Source of the DNA: Ferrovum sp. JA12
GTDB taxonomy: Bacteria > Pseudomonadota > Gammaproteobacteria > Burkholderiales > Ferrovaceae
Reading direction: 5' to 3'
Length of the DNA stretch: 64,000 nucleotides
Assembly (NCBI RefSeq): GCF_001431705.1
Contig: NZ_LJWX01000002.1
Coordinates: 711,352 to 775,351, forward strand
Within the stretch, counting starts at the first letter, position 1. Every line of letters starts with the position of its first letter. Positions 50,001 to 60,709 of this stretch are shown piece by piece. The position numbers and the translations under genes were made by a program. The notes beneath the pieces were generated by a model. It was not told the origin of the DNA. It saw nothing but the letters and a program-made list of their open reading frames with translations, and ran no database searches.

Positions 50001-50777
50001 ATGATTAAAACAAATGACTATATTTTAACCACTCAAAACCTGTCTAAAAGCTTTAAGGGTTTTGTAGCAGTGAATAATGTTAGCCTAAAAATATTGCGGG
50101 GCACCATCCATTCTCTTATCGGCCCCAATGGTGCTGGAAAAACTACTTGTTTCAATTTACTAACTAAGTTTATTAGTCCTACTGAGGGGTCTATTTTTTT
50201 CAATGATACGGATATAACACAACAAAAACCAGCGGAAATTGCGCGTCGCGGCATTGTGAGGTCCTTTCAAATATCAGCTGTTTTTCCACATCTAACGGTT
50301 CTTGAAAACGTCCGTATTGCTTTGCAGAGCAAACTTAAAACAAGTTTTCATTTCTGGCGTTCCGAAGAAACCCTCAATGATTTGAATCAAAAAGCCCTGG
50401 AATTACTCCATGCAGTTGAACTTGAGAGCTACCATAAGCAACTGGCAATAGAATTACCCTATGGCCGTAAACGAGCGCTTGAAATTGCTACAACTCTTGC
50501 CCTAGAACCTGAGCTGATGCTTCTTGATGAACCCACCCAAGGAATGGGCCACGAGGATGTGGATCATGTCATGAAGCTAATTAAATCTGTTTCAACTAAT
50601 AGAACCATATTGATGGTTGAACATAACATGAAAGTAGTCTCAGGCATTTCTGACCATATTACAGTACTCTCTAGAGGTAGCATTTTAGCTGAAGGGGACT
50701 ATCAAAATATTTCCACCAATCCTGAGGTAATGAGCGCCTATATGGGGTCACAAGCGATGGAACAGAACCATGGTTGA
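50001..50777 (+). CDS. livG: ABC transporter ATP-binding protein, LivG-like
   Basis: Cytoplasmic ATPase of a branched-chain-amino-acid-type (HAAT family) importer. 258 residues. Walker A GPNGAGKTT, Q-loop around RSFQISAVFPHLTV, signature ELPYGRKRALEIA (the LPYG form seen in LivG proteins), Walker B MLLDEPTQGMG and the H-loop MVEHNM. AGGTG ribosome site 5 bases before ATG. First of five genes (livG-livF-binding protein-livH-livM), overlapping livF by 8 bases. Confidence 0.9.
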   Translation: MIKTNDYILTTQNLSKSFKGFVAVNNVSLKILRGTIHSLIGPNGAGKTTCFNLLTKFISPTEGSIFFNDTDITQQKPAEIARRGIVRSFQISAVFPHLTVLENVRIALQSKLKTSFHFWRSEETLNDLNQKALELLHAVELESYHKQLAIELPYGRKRALEIATTLALEPELMLLDEPTQGMGHEDVDHVMKLIKSVSTNRTILMVEHNMKVVSGISDHITVLSRGSILAEGDYQNISTNPEVMSAYMGSQAMEQNHG

Positions 50778-51477
50778 TTCTAATTATCTTAGTGTAAACA
50801 ACCTACATGCTTATTATGGCGAATCCCATATTCTTCACGGTATTAACTTTCATGTTAAACAAGGTGAATGCCTGTCTTTACTAGGTCGAAATGGAGCAGG
50901 GAGAACCACCACGCTAAGAGCAATTATGGGTTTAACCGGCAAACGAACCGGTTCTATCAACATCAATGGTACGGAAACTATTAAGCTCTCTACCCATAAA
51001 ATTGCCCAACTTGGCGTAGGTTACTGCCCTGAAGAGCGAGGTATCTATTCATCGCTCACCTGTGAAGAGAATCTACTCATGCCACCCGTCGTAAGTTCTG
51101 GCGGCATGAGTATTGAGGAAATCTACGAGATGTTTCCTAATCTTAAAGAGCGGCGGCATAGTCAAGGCACCAGAATGTCAGGTGGAGAGCAGCAAATGCT
51201 CGCTATGGCTAGAATTTTACGTACCGGAGCTAAGCTTCTCTTACTGGACGAAATTTCTGAGGGGTTAGCCCCCGTCATAGTTGATCGACTAGGTGAAATT
51301 ATCTGCGCTCTTAAGAAAAAGGCCTTTACTATTATTTTGGTAGAACAAAACTTTAAGTTTGCTGCTCCCCTTGCCGACCGGATGGTGATTATCGAACACG
51401 GGCAAGTCTGTTTGGAAGTTAACCAGCAAGATTTAGCGGCAAAACAAAATGAAATGTTTGAATTACTAGGTGTATAA
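50770..51477 (+). CDS. livF: ABC transporter ATP-binding protein, LivF-like (Walker A Lys to Arg)
   Basis: Second ATPase of the HAAT-type importer. 235 residues. Signature RMSGGEQQMLAMARIL, Walker B LLLLDEISEGLAP and H-loop VEQNFKF are normal. The Walker A is GRNGAGRTTT: the near-universal lysine is Arg45 (codon AGA at 50902-50904). In other ATPases this change weakens nucleotide binding, though the heterodimer with LivG could keep one competent site. Rest of the protein shows no decay. Confidence 0.88.
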   Translation: MVDSNYLSVNNLHAYYGESHILHGINFHVKQGECLSLLGRNGAGRTTTLRAIMGLTGKRTGSININGTETIKLSTHKIAQLGVGYCPEERGIYSSLTCEENLLMPPVVSSGGMSIEEIYEMFPNLKERRHSQGTRMSGGEQQMLAMARILRTGAKLLLLDEISEGLAPVIVDRLGEIICALKKKAFTIILVEQNFKFAAPLADRMVIIEHGQVCLEVNQQDLAAKQNEMFELLGV

Positions 51478-51495
51478 CAACAGGAGGAATCATTT

Positions 51496-52722
51496 ATGAC
51501 CCATTACAAAAAAAACGCGTTACGCTCAATCGTACTGGCATCAACGCTAGCTTTGGGAGTTTATCAAAATGCACAGGCACAAATCTCTGACAATGTTGTC
51601 AAGATTGGTGTACTCACTGATATGTCGGGTCCCTATTCTGACTTTTCAGGGAAAGGCTCCATCACAGCAACTCAAATGGCCATCAGTGATTTTGAAAAAA
51701 AATATCATCCAAATTATAAAATTGAGATGATAAGTGCTGATCACCAAGATAAAGCGGATATTACTTCTAATAAAGCCAGAGAATGGTTTGATCGTGAACA
51801 CGTAGATATGATTACTGACCTAGTAAGTAGTATCGCTGGTTTATCTGCCATGAAAGTTGCTAAAGAAAAGGATAAAATTGTCATCATTACTGGGGCAGGA
51901 TCCTCAAAAATCACCAACGCAGGTTGCAATGATGTCACAGTCCATTATGTTTATGATACGTATGCAACAGGACAGGGAACAGCCAAAGCGGTAGTTAAGC
52001 AAGGTGGAAAAACCTGGTTTTTTTTAACAGCTGACTATGTTTTTGGCCATTCCCTTGAAAATGATGCCACCAAAGCCATTAACGCAGCCGGTGGGAAAGT
52101 GTTAGGGTCAGTTTCACATCCTTTTCCTAGTCGTGATTTATCCTCTTACTTATTAAAAGCGCAAGCTTCTGGAGCCGACATTATCGGCCTTGCTAATGCT
52201 GGTGAAGACACTATTAACTCCATTAAGCAAGCAGCAGAATTTGGTGTCACGCCTAAACAGCATTTGGCTGCTTTATTGATATTTATCAGCGATGTCCATA
52301 GTGTTGGTTTAAAACAAACTCAAGGCATGTATCTCACCACAGGGTTTTATTGGGATCGCACACCTGAAACTCGGGCTTTTTCAAAACGTTATTACGAAGT
52401 CATGCACAAAATGCCCAGCATGAACCAAGCTGGCGTTTATTCTGCGGTGATGCATTACTTGGAAGCGGTTCAAGCCACTGGCTCCGATGACACCAAAACT
52501 GTCATGACGCAAATGAAGAAAACACCAATTAATGACTTCTATGCTCATAATGGTCATATTAGAGAAGATGGTCGTATGGTCTATGACATGTATCTAGCCC
52601 AAGTCAAAAAGCCTTCTGAATCAAAATATCCTTGGGATTATTACCGAATATTAGCTACCATCCCAGCTAAGGAAGCGTTTCAACCCTTATCTGAATCCAC
52701 CTGTCCGTTGGTTAAAAAATGA
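51496..52722 (+). CDS. periplasmic substrate-binding protein of HAAT-type ABC transporter
   Basis: Type I periplasmic binding protein, 408 residues. Signal peptide (basic KKNALRS, hydrophobic core, cut after AQA near residue 29), then VVKIGVLTDMSGPYSDFSGKG typical of the LivJ/UrtA/AmiC-like group, and VFGHSLENDATKAINAAGGKV. GGAGGA ribosome site. The substrate cannot be read from sequence; leucine/isoleucine/valine, other amino acids, amides or aromatic acids are possible. Confidence 0.85.
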   Translation: MTHYKKNALRSIVLASTLALGVYQNAQAQISDNVVKIGVLTDMSGPYSDFSGKGSITATQMAISDFEKKYHPNYKIEMISADHQDKADITSNKAREWFDREHVDMITDLVSSIAGLSAMKVAKEKDKIVIITGAGSSKITNAGCNDVTVHYVYDTYATGQGTAKAVVKQGGKTWFFLTADYVFGHSLENDATKAINAAGGKVLGSVSHPFPSRDLSSYLLKAQASGADIIGLANAGEDTINSIKQAAEFGVTPKQHLAALLIFISDVHSVGLKQTQGMYLTTGFYWDRTPETRAFSKRYYEVMHKMPSMNQAGVYSAVMHYLEAVQATGSDDTKTVMTQMKKTPINDFYAHNGHIREDGRMVYDMYLAQVKKPSESKYPWDYYRILATIPAKEAFQPLSESTCPLVKK

Positions 52723-53606
52723 TTGAAATATTCGGCGTGCCATTAATGGCACTATATAGTCAGTTAATGTTAGGCCTTGTTAATGGATCTTTTTATGCTC
52801 TATTAAGTCTAGGACTGGCAGTTATTTTTGGCATGTTGAATATTATTAATTTTGCTCATGGAGCCCTTTATATGATGGGAGCATTCTGTGCATGGATGCT
52901 TCTCACTACTTTTAATATTGGGTACTTTGGCGCACTACTTATCACTCCTGTTGTTTTGGGTTTAATAGGTATCATCATTGAGCGTTTTTTTCTCAAATGG
53001 CTGTACCAAGTAGATCACCTCTACGGCCTCCTACTCACCTTTGGGCTGGCCCTCATTTTTGAAGGTTATTTCCGGAGTAAATTTGGGGTAAGTGGTGAGA
53101 CCTATGATATTCCTGAAATCTTAGATGGTCCGGTAAATCTTGGCTTCATGGTGATTCCCAAGTATCGTCTTTGGGTGGTGTTTCTATCATTGATTGTTTG
53201 TTTCATCACTTGGTTCATAATCGAAAAAACCAGACTAGGCGCCTACCTTCGCGCCGCCACGGAAAACCCCAAGCTCACTCAAGCTTTTGGTATCAATGTC
53301 CCAATCATGGTGATGTTAACCTATGGTTTTGGTGTGGCCTTAGCTGGCTTAGCTGGGGTCATGGCTGCGCCTATTTATCAAGTAAGCCCATTGATGGGCT
53401 CTCATATTATTATTGTGGTATTTGCTGTGGTAGTCATTGGCGGTATGGGTTCTATAGTGGGGGCTATCTTCTCAGGACTGGGTTTAGGAATTATTGAAGG
53501 GTTAACAAAAGTCTTTTATCCTCCCCTCTCCTCAACCGTGGTATTTATTATCATGGCACTTGTGTTAATTATTAGACCAGCTGGTCTATTTGGGCGTGAA
53601 AAATAA
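52719..53606 (+). CDS. livH: ABC transporter permease, LivH-like
   Basis: Inner-membrane permease of the importer. 295 residues, about eight hydrophobic segments. The N-terminal QLMLGLVNGSFYALLSLGLAVIFG and INFAHGALYMMGAF, and the coupling-helix region GAYLRAATENPKLTQAFGIN, are typical of LivH. Its ATG overlaps the stop codon of the binding-protein gene (ATGA). Confidence 0.92.
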   Translation: MIEIFGVPLMALYSQLMLGLVNGSFYALLSLGLAVIFGMLNIINFAHGALYMMGAFCAWMLLTTFNIGYFGALLITPVVLGLIGIIIERFFLKWLYQVDHLYGLLLTFGLALIFEGYFRSKFGVSGETYDIPEILDGPVNLGFMVIPKYRLWVVFLSLIVCFITWFIIEKTRLGAYLRAATENPKLTQAFGINVPIMVMLTYGFGVALAGLAGVMAAPIYQVSPLMGSHIIIVVFAVVVIGGMGSIVGAIFSGLGLGIIEGLTKVFYPPLSSTVVFIIMALVLIIRPAGLFGREK

Positions 53607-54550
53607 TGCGTGTATTAGCTTTAATTATTATATTGTTAATTGGTATAGTATTACCTCACTTTGTATATCCTGTTTTACTCATGAAAATACTGTGTTTTGC
53701 TATTTTCGCAAGCGCTTTTAATTTACTGCTGGGTTTCTCAGGATTACTTTCCTTTGGTCATGCTGCTTTTTTTGGTGGCGCCGCTTATGTGGCAGGTTAT
53801 CTCATTAAAAATCTAGCACTACCTACCGAAATAGCTATTATAGGGGGAGTTTTTGCTGCTGCATTATTGGGTTGGATTGTGGGGTTACTAGCTATCAAAC
53901 GTCAAGGCATCTATTTTGCCATGGTCACTTTAGCTCTGGCTCAAATGATTTACTTTATTTGTTTAGAAGCGCCTGTGACTGGCGGTGAGGATGGTATGCA
54001 AGGAATATCGAGAGGACGTATTTTTGGTCTCTCTTTACACGATGACATTACTCTTTATTATGTTATTTTTACTGCTTTTATCTTATCTGTTTTGTTAATC
54101 TACCGCACCATTCACTCGCCCTTTGGCCAAGTTTTAAAAGCCATTCGGGAAAATGAATCCAGAGCTATTTCCTTAGGTTATGACGTTTCCAAATATAAAT
54201 TGTTAGCTTTTGTGCTCTCTGCAGCTATTGCAGGCTTTGCCGGTATCTTGAAAATGTTAGCCTTTAACTTTGCCACCCTCACTGACGTTCATTGGCACAT
54301 GTCAGGGGATGTAGTGTTAATGACCATATTCGGAGGAATTGGCACTCTCTTAGGACCCATCGTAGGTTCCTCAATTATTATTACTCTTGAGGATCAATTA
54401 GCTGACAGCGCAGGAGATATGGTAACCGTTATCATGGGCTTTATTTTTGTGATTTGTGTGCTAATTTTCAGAAAAGGCATAGTGGGAGAGAGCATTGCCC
54501 TCTATCAACGTATGCTTGGCAGAAAAAATATCGCCCAGAATAATAATTAA
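53606..54550 (+). CDS. livM: ABC transporter permease, LivM-like
   Basis: Second inner-membrane permease. 314 residues with eight to nine hydrophobic stretches. FNLLLGFSGLLSFGHAAFFG and the EAA-like FGQVLKAIRENESRAISLGYD are typical of LivM. TAATG overlap with livH. Last gene of the transporter operon; its stop lies 4 bases from that of the convergent UPF0210 gene, so no room for a separate terminator. Confidence 0.92.
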   Translation: MRVLALIIILLIGIVLPHFVYPVLLMKILCFAIFASAFNLLLGFSGLLSFGHAAFFGGAAYVAGYLIKNLALPTEIAIIGGVFAAALLGWIVGLLAIKRQGIYFAMVTLALAQMIYFICLEAPVTGGEDGMQGISRGRIFGLSLHDDITLYYVIFTAFILSVLLIYRTIHSPFGQVLKAIRENESRAISLGYDVSKYKLLAFVLSAAIAGFAGILKMLAFNFATLTDVHWHMSGDVVLMTIFGGIGTLLGPIVGSSIIITLEDQLADSAGDMVTVIMGFIFVICVLIFRKGIVGESIALYQRMLGRKNIAQNNN

Positions 54551-54554
54551 ACGA

Positions 54555-55913
54555 TCAATTAGTCAGACTACGTAGGGGGGCGGGAATTCTGCCACCACGT
54601 TGAATAAACTCTTGATTACCAAAAGTATTGACGGCAATCACGGGACAATGACCCAATAAACCACCGAACTCAACACGGTCTCCCACACTTTTACCTGGCA
54701 CAGGAATCAATCTAACTGCGGTGGTTTTATGGTTAATCATACCAATTGCAGCTTCATCAGCAATAATACCTGATAGAGTCTCAGCAGAGGTATCACCTGG
54801 TACAGCAATCATATCAAGACCCACGGAGCAGACACAGGTCATGGCTTCAAGTTTTTCTAAGGTTAAGCTACCCTTTTCCACTGCGGCAATCATCCCGGCA
54901 TCCTCACTCACTGGAATGAAAGCTCCACTTAATCCTCCCACATGTTGTGCTGCCATCAAGCCACCCTTTTTAACAGCGTCATTCAGAAGTGCTAACGCCG
55001 CAGTGGTGCCAGGGGCACCACAGCTCTCCAAACCCATTTCCTCTAAAATATAAGCCACACTATCCCCCACTGCGGGGGTCGGTGCTAAAGATAAATCAAT
55101 AATTCCCATTTTAACGCCCAAACGTCTTGAGGCTTCTCTGGCGACCAATTGACCTACCCGCGTGATTTTAAAAGCACTGCGTTTAATACTCTCAGCCACT
55201 TCATCAAAGGGCTGACCTTTCACCGACTCTAAGGCTTGTTTCACTACCCCAGGCCCGCTCACTCCCACGTGAATAGCACTCTCACCTTCTCCAATGCCAT
55301 GAAAAGCACCAGCCATAAAAGGATTATCTTCAACTGCGTTAGCAAAAATAACAAGCTTAGCACAGCCAATAGCATCCCTGTCACGGGTCAGATATGCGGT
55401 TTTCTTAATAATGGTTCCCATCAAGCGAACCGCATCCATATTGATCCCTGCTTTGCTAGTTCCAATGTTAACCGATGAGCACACATGATCAGTCTTCGCT
55501 AACGCCTCGGGAATGGATTGAATGAGGATTAAATCACCAGGAGTTGCTTTTTTCTCAACCAAGGCTGAGAAACCTCCAATAAAGTTAATGCCTAAGTTTT
55601 TAGCAGCACGATCTAAAGCCTCAGCAATTGGCACATAAGTATCTGTATGGCAACTTTCAGCGATCACGGCTATGGGGGTTATGGAAATACGTGTATTAAT
55701 AATAGGTATACCATACTCACGTTGTATATCCTCTCCCACTTTCACTAAATTCTGCGCTTTAGTGGTGATAGTATCGTAAATATTTTGGCAAAGAGTTTTC
55801 AAATCTGGATGTGAACATGCCCTAAGACTAATGCCCATGGTGATTGTTCGTACATCGAGGTTGTTTTCCTCAATCATTTGGTAAGTTTCAAATATATCGT
55901 GCGGAAGTAACAT
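54555..55913 (-). CDS. UPF0210 (DUF711, PFL-like) family protein
   Basis: Uncharacterised conserved protein of about 452 residues, related in fold to pyruvate formate-lyase-like proteins but without a known reaction. The family start ...[21 protein letters not shown] and the glycine-rich [32 protein letters not shown]-type core (partly: [19 protein letters not shown]) are clear. ATG 55913 (GAG 7 bases upstream) gives the standard family length; a longer frame overlaps the ACT gene. It lies 19 bases after an ACT-domain gene, a partnership seen in many bacteria and archaea. Confidence 0.9.
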   Translation of the reverse strand: MLLPHDIFETYQMIEENNLDVRTITMGISLRACSHPDLKTLCQNIYDTITTKAQNLVKVGEDIQREYGIPIINTRISITPIAVIAESCHTDTYVPIAEALDRAAKNLGINFIGGFSALVEKKATPGDLILIQSIPEALAKTDHVCSSVNIGTSKAGINMDAVRLMGTIIKKTAYLTRDRDAIGCAKLVIFANAVEDNPFMAGAFHGIGEGESAIHVGVSGPGVVKQALESVKGQPFDEVAESIKRSAFKITRVGQLVAREASRRLGVKMGIIDLSLAPTPAVGDSVAYILEEMGLESCGAPGTTAALALLNDAVKKGGLMAAQHVGGLSGAFIPVSEDAGMIAAVEKGSLTLEKLEAMTCVCSVGLDMIAVPGDTSAETLSGIIADEAAIGMINHKTTAVRLIPVPGKSVGDRVEFGGLLGHCPVIAVNTFGNQEFIQRGGRIPAPLRSLTN

Positions 55914-55932
55914 AACAGTCTCAGTAAAGTAT

Positions 55933-56205
55933 CTAAATGCGGTGCATTGCAGTGAAAATATCGGCATGCTGTGCCTTGATTGTGACTCCAATTTCTTCAC
56001 CCATCAGTTCCAATTGCGCTTGTAAATCCTTCAAGTTCGCTCCTTGTTCAGGTAAGTCAACAATCATGACCATATTAAAAAAGCCATTAATAATATTCTG
56101 ATTAATATCTAAAATATTTATTTTATGAAAAGCTAGAGCTGTACTCACCCGAGCTACAATACCCACTTGATCTTCGCCAATAATTGTTATTACAGTTTTC
56201 ATCAT
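55933..56205 (-). CDS. ACT domain protein (UPF0237 family)
   Basis: Single ACT domain of 90 residues. [31 protein letters not shown] is the ACT ligand-binding fold start; [22 protein letters not shown] follows. Presumably a small-molecule (amino acid) sensor acting with the UPF0210 protein encoded next. AGGTTG lies before a double ATG (56205 or 56202). Confidence 0.9.
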   Translation of the reverse strand: MMKTVITIIGEDQVGIVARVSTALAFHKINILDINQNIINGFFNMVMIVDLPEQGANLKDLQAQLELMGEEIGVTIKAQHADIFTAMHRI

Positions 56206-56395
56206 TCAACCTAAAAATCGTTAGTAAAAATGTCACGAAGTTTACCCTAAAAATCATTATTATGATTATAAGAATTTACTAAAATTGCAATACTTCAAAA
56301 ACACGGTCACAAACATCTGATAAAATAAATTTTAAGTGAGTAATTCGTAAACTAGACAATTAACAAAAACTCTCTCAATCACATAAAGCAAAAAT

Positions 56396-57505
56396 ATGCC
56401 ATCAAATAATAAATCTCAAACCCTGCTCATTGTGGATGACACACCAGATAATATAACTGTTTTAGGAGCGCTTCTTTGTCCATTTTATCATATCAAAATA
56501 GCTAACAATGGCAGTAAGGCCCTAAAACTCGCAATAAATCCACCCGTACCTGATTTAATTTTACTGGATATTATGATGCCAGAGATGGATGGGTTTGAAG
56601 TGATTAAACGACTTAAAGCTGATGTCATCACAAAAAATATTCCCGTGATTTTCTTAACAGCATTAACATCAGCAGACAATGAATCACAAGGATTGCGCTT
56701 GGGCGCAGTAGACTACATTTACAAACCTATTAATCCAGAAATCACTTTAACGAGAATAAAAAACCATCTTGAATTAAAACAAGCGAGAGAAATCTTAGAC
56801 GATCAGAACAAATGGTTAACCATTGAAATTGCTAAAGCAATTGAACATAATAAAATTATAAAAAAAACAGCCATCCGTGCACTGGCTAATGTGGCCGAAT
56901 CAAAGGATAACGAAACCGGCAACCATATTTTACGCACTCAAAATTATATTAATGAACTAGCTCGTGAATTGGCTAAGACAGAAAAATACAAACATCAATT
57001 AACAGAAGAATATATTGAATTAATCACAGAAGCAGCACCACTGCATGATATTGGTAAAGTTGGCATTCCAGATGAAATACTGCATAAGCCAAGTAAATTA
57101 AATGCTGAGGAGTGGGTAATCATGAAAACTCACGCGGAAATTGGTGCAAATGCTATTTGGAATGCGATAAAGGATATTGAAGACAAATTGGCAGTAAAAT
57201 TTTTTGAAATTGCCATCGACATCGCAGGGAATCATCACGAGAAATGGGATGGGTCAGGATATCCTAAACAATTAAAGGGAGAGGCTATCCCTCTTGCTTC
57301 AAGATTAATGGCTGTTGCCGATGTCTATGACGCGTTAATCAACAAAAGAGTCTATAAGCCATCTTTCTCCGATGATGAAACAACAAAATTAATTATTGAT
57401 GGATCAGGAACGCATTTTGATCCGGATATTATTGAAGCTTTCAAAAGAATACACCCTAAATTTGTCGAAATTAAAAATTTAATGCATGATGAAAAAACTA
57501 GATAA
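56396..57505 (+). CDS. two-component response regulator with HD-GYP domain
   Basis: 369 residues. Receiver domain (about 8-125) with phospho-acceptor Asp58 in [11 protein letters not shown], acidic pair DD14-15 and the conserved Lys in YKPINPE; HD-GYP phosphodiesterase domain (about 160-360) with [10 protein letters not shown] (His217-Asp218) and [18 protein letters not shown] proteins hydrolyse cyclic di-GMP; all metal-site motifs visible here are intact. Its last 20 bases overlap the hybrid kinase gene, the likely partner. Ribosome site is weak. Confidence 0.92.
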   Translation: MPSNNKSQTLLIVDDTPDNITVLGALLCPFYHIKIANNGSKALKLAINPPVPDLILLDIMMPEMDGFEVIKRLKADVITKNIPVIFLTALTSADNESQGLRLGAVDYIYKPINPEITLTRIKNHLELKQAREILDDQNKWLTIEIAKAIEHNKIIKKTAIRALANVAESKDNETGNHILRTQNYINELARELAKTEKYKHQLTEEYIELITEAAPLHDIGKVGIPDEILHKPSKLNAEEWVIMKTHAEIGANAIWNAIKDIEDKLAVKFFEIAIDIAGNHHEKWDGSGYPKQLKGEAIPLASRLMAVADVYDALINKRVYKPSFSDDETTKLIIDGSGTHFDPDIIEAFKRIHPKFVEIKNLMHDEKTR

Positions 57506-60500
57506 TTTTTTAATCAGTGCAGCCATAATTAGCTTATTGCCTATTTTTACTTTTTTTTATAAAAAAGTACAAACTTCAAAAGTCATTGTGACTTATCATA
57601 AAAACATTGACACCATTACACAATTAAAATCTCAACTTATCAGCAGTTGGCTAAACGAGAGAGATGAAAATGCTGTAGTTCTAAAAAAAACAAATTTTAT
57701 TGCTCATGTATGTAGAGATATTACTGACATCAACAGTAACACGGTATTGAGAAATGATAAACAAATTAAAGAATACTTAAATATTTCGAAGGATGCTTAT
57801 AATTATAATAGTTTGTTTTTACTAGATAAAAATTTAACACTCATACAACAAAGTGGAAATGATATCGATCTACAAGGAGCAAATATTCATGATATTAAAG
57901 AAGTAATCAAGAGTAATGGTATTTTAAGAAGTGATTTATATCGAGACTTTGAAAATAATATCCACTTAGATTGGTACATTGCCTTAGATTGTCAAAACAA
58001 ACAAAATCATCAAACTTACTTGTTGGTTCTTCGAACTCATCCTGTTAGTTATTTATATCCCATATTAAATCAATGGCCCTACGAAAAGAGTCTTGGTGAA
58101 ACATTTTTAGTCAGAAAAAATAAAGATAAAGTAGAGTTCGGCAGTAATCTGAAGGGCGTTAAGAATAAAGCCATACTATTTAATTTACCCATTAACAGAG
58201 ATACGGTTAGTGCGAAAATTGCCAGAGAGGAAATCAACCCCACTGAAGATGATAATATAGGTATTAACTATATGGGTAACCAGGTTATTTATTCCTATAC
58301 AGAAATACCTGATACAAACTGGTATCTAATAACGGAAATTCCAACCAGTGAAGCTTTAGCAGGAATAAATAATACACTTAGAATCATCTATTTGATCAAC
58401 ATCCCTTTATTAATTTTTTTATATTTTATTGTACACAATATAATTAACAAGCAATCAAAGCTCAATGAAACTTTATTTCAGAATAAACACATCTTCAATA
58501 ATACTCCAACAGGTATTCTACTTATAAACGAAAATGGAACCATCTTACAAATAAATGATTGGTTAAGAAAAAAATTAGGCTATCAAGAAATAGAGCTTAT
58601 CAAGAAATCTATTAATATTATATTTACCAATACCAAAGATCCTAAGAAATATAATGAAATCATCACAAATTCTATAAGAAGCGAAAACACTACAACAGTA
58701 GACCTGCCAGTCATAATGAAAAACGGTGATCAATTTATTGGCCGAGTCAGTACAAAGTATATGGAGAATTCAAAAAAATTAATTGTTATTATTGAAGATG
58801 TTACAGAAGCGAATAGACATATAGATCGCATCAATGACGCTAAGGAAGCAGCAGAACAAATTAGTTTATTGAAATCAAACTTCTTGTCTAACATGAGCCA
58901 TGAAATAAGAACACCTATGAATACTATTATTGGCCTGACTCATTTACTCAAAAGAACAATTTTAGATACGCATCAAAAGAAATTAATCGATAAAATTCAA
59001 ATGTCGAATGAACATCTTTTAAATTTAATCAATGATACTCTTGATTTTTCAAAAATTGAATCAGGGAAATTGATCCTAGAACATATCGAATTTGAATATG
59101 AAAAAATATTAGATAATATATTAACTTTAACTCAGCAAAAGGCAGATGAAAAAGAAATAGAACTGATTTTTGACATAGATTTAAATATACCCCACATTTT
59201 AATTGGCGATCCAACACGACTCAAACAAATACTCATTAATTATATAACTAATGCAATAAAATTTACTGAACAAGGACAAGTCGTATTAATCGGTAAAGTT
59301 CTCAGTGAGACACCGACTGAAGTAGAACTGTATTTTGCTGTAAAAGATACAGGTATTGGTTTATCTAAGGAACAAATTAATCAATTATTTAACAGTTTCC
59401 AACAGGGAGATGGTTCCATTACAAGAAAATATGGTGGTACGGGATTAGGACTAGCCATATGTAAGAATCTAGCCGAATTAATGGGTGGTTCGGTAGGAGT
59501 GGATTCAACCTTAAATCAAGGGTCCACCTTTTGGTTTACCGCAAAATTTAGAAAACCTGAGAATAAAAGTATAAAGAAAATAAAAAATCCAAATATCTCT
59601 GGTAAAAAAATACTGGTTGTTGATGATAATACAGAAACTCTTGAAGTATTATATAGAATGCTAGTTTCTCTTTCTTTCCAACCCACCTGTGTGACTTCAG
59701 GTACAAAAGCAATAGAAATCATTAGTCAAAATCTTGAACAAAATAATCATTTCGATGTGATTTTAGTGGATTGGAAAATGCCAGAGATGGATGGATTAGA
59801 AACCATTAGCCATATTCAAAAAATTAACTTTAAACATACTCCCAAATTGATCATTATTACCGGTTTTGGCCACACGGATATTCGTGAAAAAGCCATAAGT
59901 ATAGGTGTCACTGCAGTTTTAACAAAACCCATTTCATCCTCCTCACTCTTTGATACTATCATTAATTTATATACTGAAAACTTTGCCGATGAGGATAACT
60001 ATAAAGAATATACGGATCAATTTTTAAGCCAGTATTATCAATTAAATAATAAAAATATAATTTTAATTGAAGACAATCCCCTCAATCAGGAAATCACTAC
60101 TAATTTTCTAAGGATGATAGGTGTACATGTTACGATTGCTAATAATGGAAAAGAAGGATTAGAGTTAATCAATAAAAAACAGTTTGATATAATTCTTATG
60201 GATATTCAAATGCCAGTGTTGGATGGGGTTGCAACCACAAAAATAATTAGAAATAGTCCAGAATTTAATACTACACCTATTATTGCTGTGACTGCAAATC
60301 TCTTGGAAGAGGACATTAAAATGTATCTGTCAATTGGTATTAATGATTATGTACCCAAGCCCGTTAATCCAGAAAAACTTTGGGACAAACTAAATAAATG
60401 GATATCTGTAAAAAAAACCATTTCTCTCTCTCAAGAAAACGAACAGGATCTTGACGATAAATCTGATACAAAAATCGTTGGTGATGAATTTAAAGATATT

Positions 60501-60677
60501 TTATCTCAATGCTATAAAATGATTGACCAAGGAGACTTTGGTCTTAGTCAGTTTATTGAACAACATAAAAATACATTCCAATTGTTATTACGTGACAAAT
60601 ATGACTCGTTTGTTAAAAATGTAGAGAATTTTGATTTTGAAAAAGCCAATGAAATTATTCGTAATAAACTAAATTAA
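57486..60677 (+). CDS. hybrid sensor histidine kinase with two receiver domains
   Basis: 1063 residues. TM1 (about 8-25), a periplasmic sensing domain of about 270 residues (Cache-like by layout), TM2 (about 299-320), PAS domain (about 335-445), HisKA with H-box His472 in [12 protein letters not shown], HATPase with N-box [11 protein letters not shown]1 DTGIGL and G2 GGTGLGLAI, receiver 1 (Asp762 in [10 protein letters not shown]) and receiver 2 (Asp906 in [10 protein letters not shown]), and a helical tail. No Hpt domain follows, so phosphate must pass to a separate protein or directly to the overlapping HD-GYP regulator. AT-richer than its neighbours. Confidence 0.92.
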   Translation: MMKKLDNFLISAAIISLLPIFTFFYKKVQTSKVIVTYHKNIDTITQLKSQLISSWLNERDENAVVLKKTNFIAHVCRDITDINSNTVLRNDKQIKEYLNISKDAYNYNSLFLLDKNLTLIQQSGNDIDLQGANIHDIKEVIKSNGILRSDLYRDFENNIHLDWYIALDCQNKQNHQTYLLVLRTHPVSYLYPILNQWPYEKSLGETFLVRKNKDKVEFGSNLKGVKNKAILFNLPINRDTVSAKIAREEINPTEDDNIGINYMGNQVIYSYTEIPDTNWYLITEIPTSEALAGINNTLRIIYLINIPLLIFLYFIVHNIINKQSKLNETLFQNKHIFNNTPTGILLINENGTILQINDWLRKKLGYQEIELIKKSINIIFTNTKDPKKYNEIITNSIRSENTTTVDLPVIMKNGDQFIGRVSTKYMENSKKLIVIIEDVTEANRHIDRINDAKEAAEQISLLKSNFLSNMSHEIRTPMNTIIGLTHLLKRTILDTHQKKLIDKIQMSNEHLLNLINDTLDFSKIESGKLILEHIEFEYEKILDNILTLTQQKADEKEIELIFDIDLNIPHILIGDPTRLKQILINYITNAIKFTEQGQVVLIGKVLSETPTEVELYFAVKDTGIGLSKEQINQLFNSFQQGDGSITRKYGGTGLGLAICKNLAELMGGSVGVDSTLNQGSTFWFTAKFRKPENKSIKKIKNPNISGKKILVVDDNTETLEVLYRMLVSLSFQPTCVTSGTKAIEIISQNLEQNNHFDVILVDWKMPEMDGLETISHIQKINFKHTPKLIIITGFGHTDIREKAISIGVTAVLTKPISSSSLFDTIINLYTENFADEDNYKEYTDQFLSQYYQLNNKNIILIEDNPLNQEITTNFLRMIGVHVTIANNGKEGLELINKKQFDIILMDIQMPVLDGVATTKIIRNSPEFNTTPIIAVTANLLEEDIKMYLSIGINDYVPKPVNPEKLWDKLNKWISVKKTISLSQENEQDLDDKSDTKIVGDEFKDILSQCYKMIDQGDFGLSQFIEQHKNTFQLLLRDKYDSFVKNVENFDFEKANEIIRNKLN

Positions 60678-60709
60678 AACCATTAATAATAAAAAAAGTA
60701 ATTTTCTCA

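Noticed and set aside
50455-50495. LivG signature motif reads LPYG instead of LSGG
   Set aside because: This variant is common in LivG-type ATPases, so it is not a lesion.
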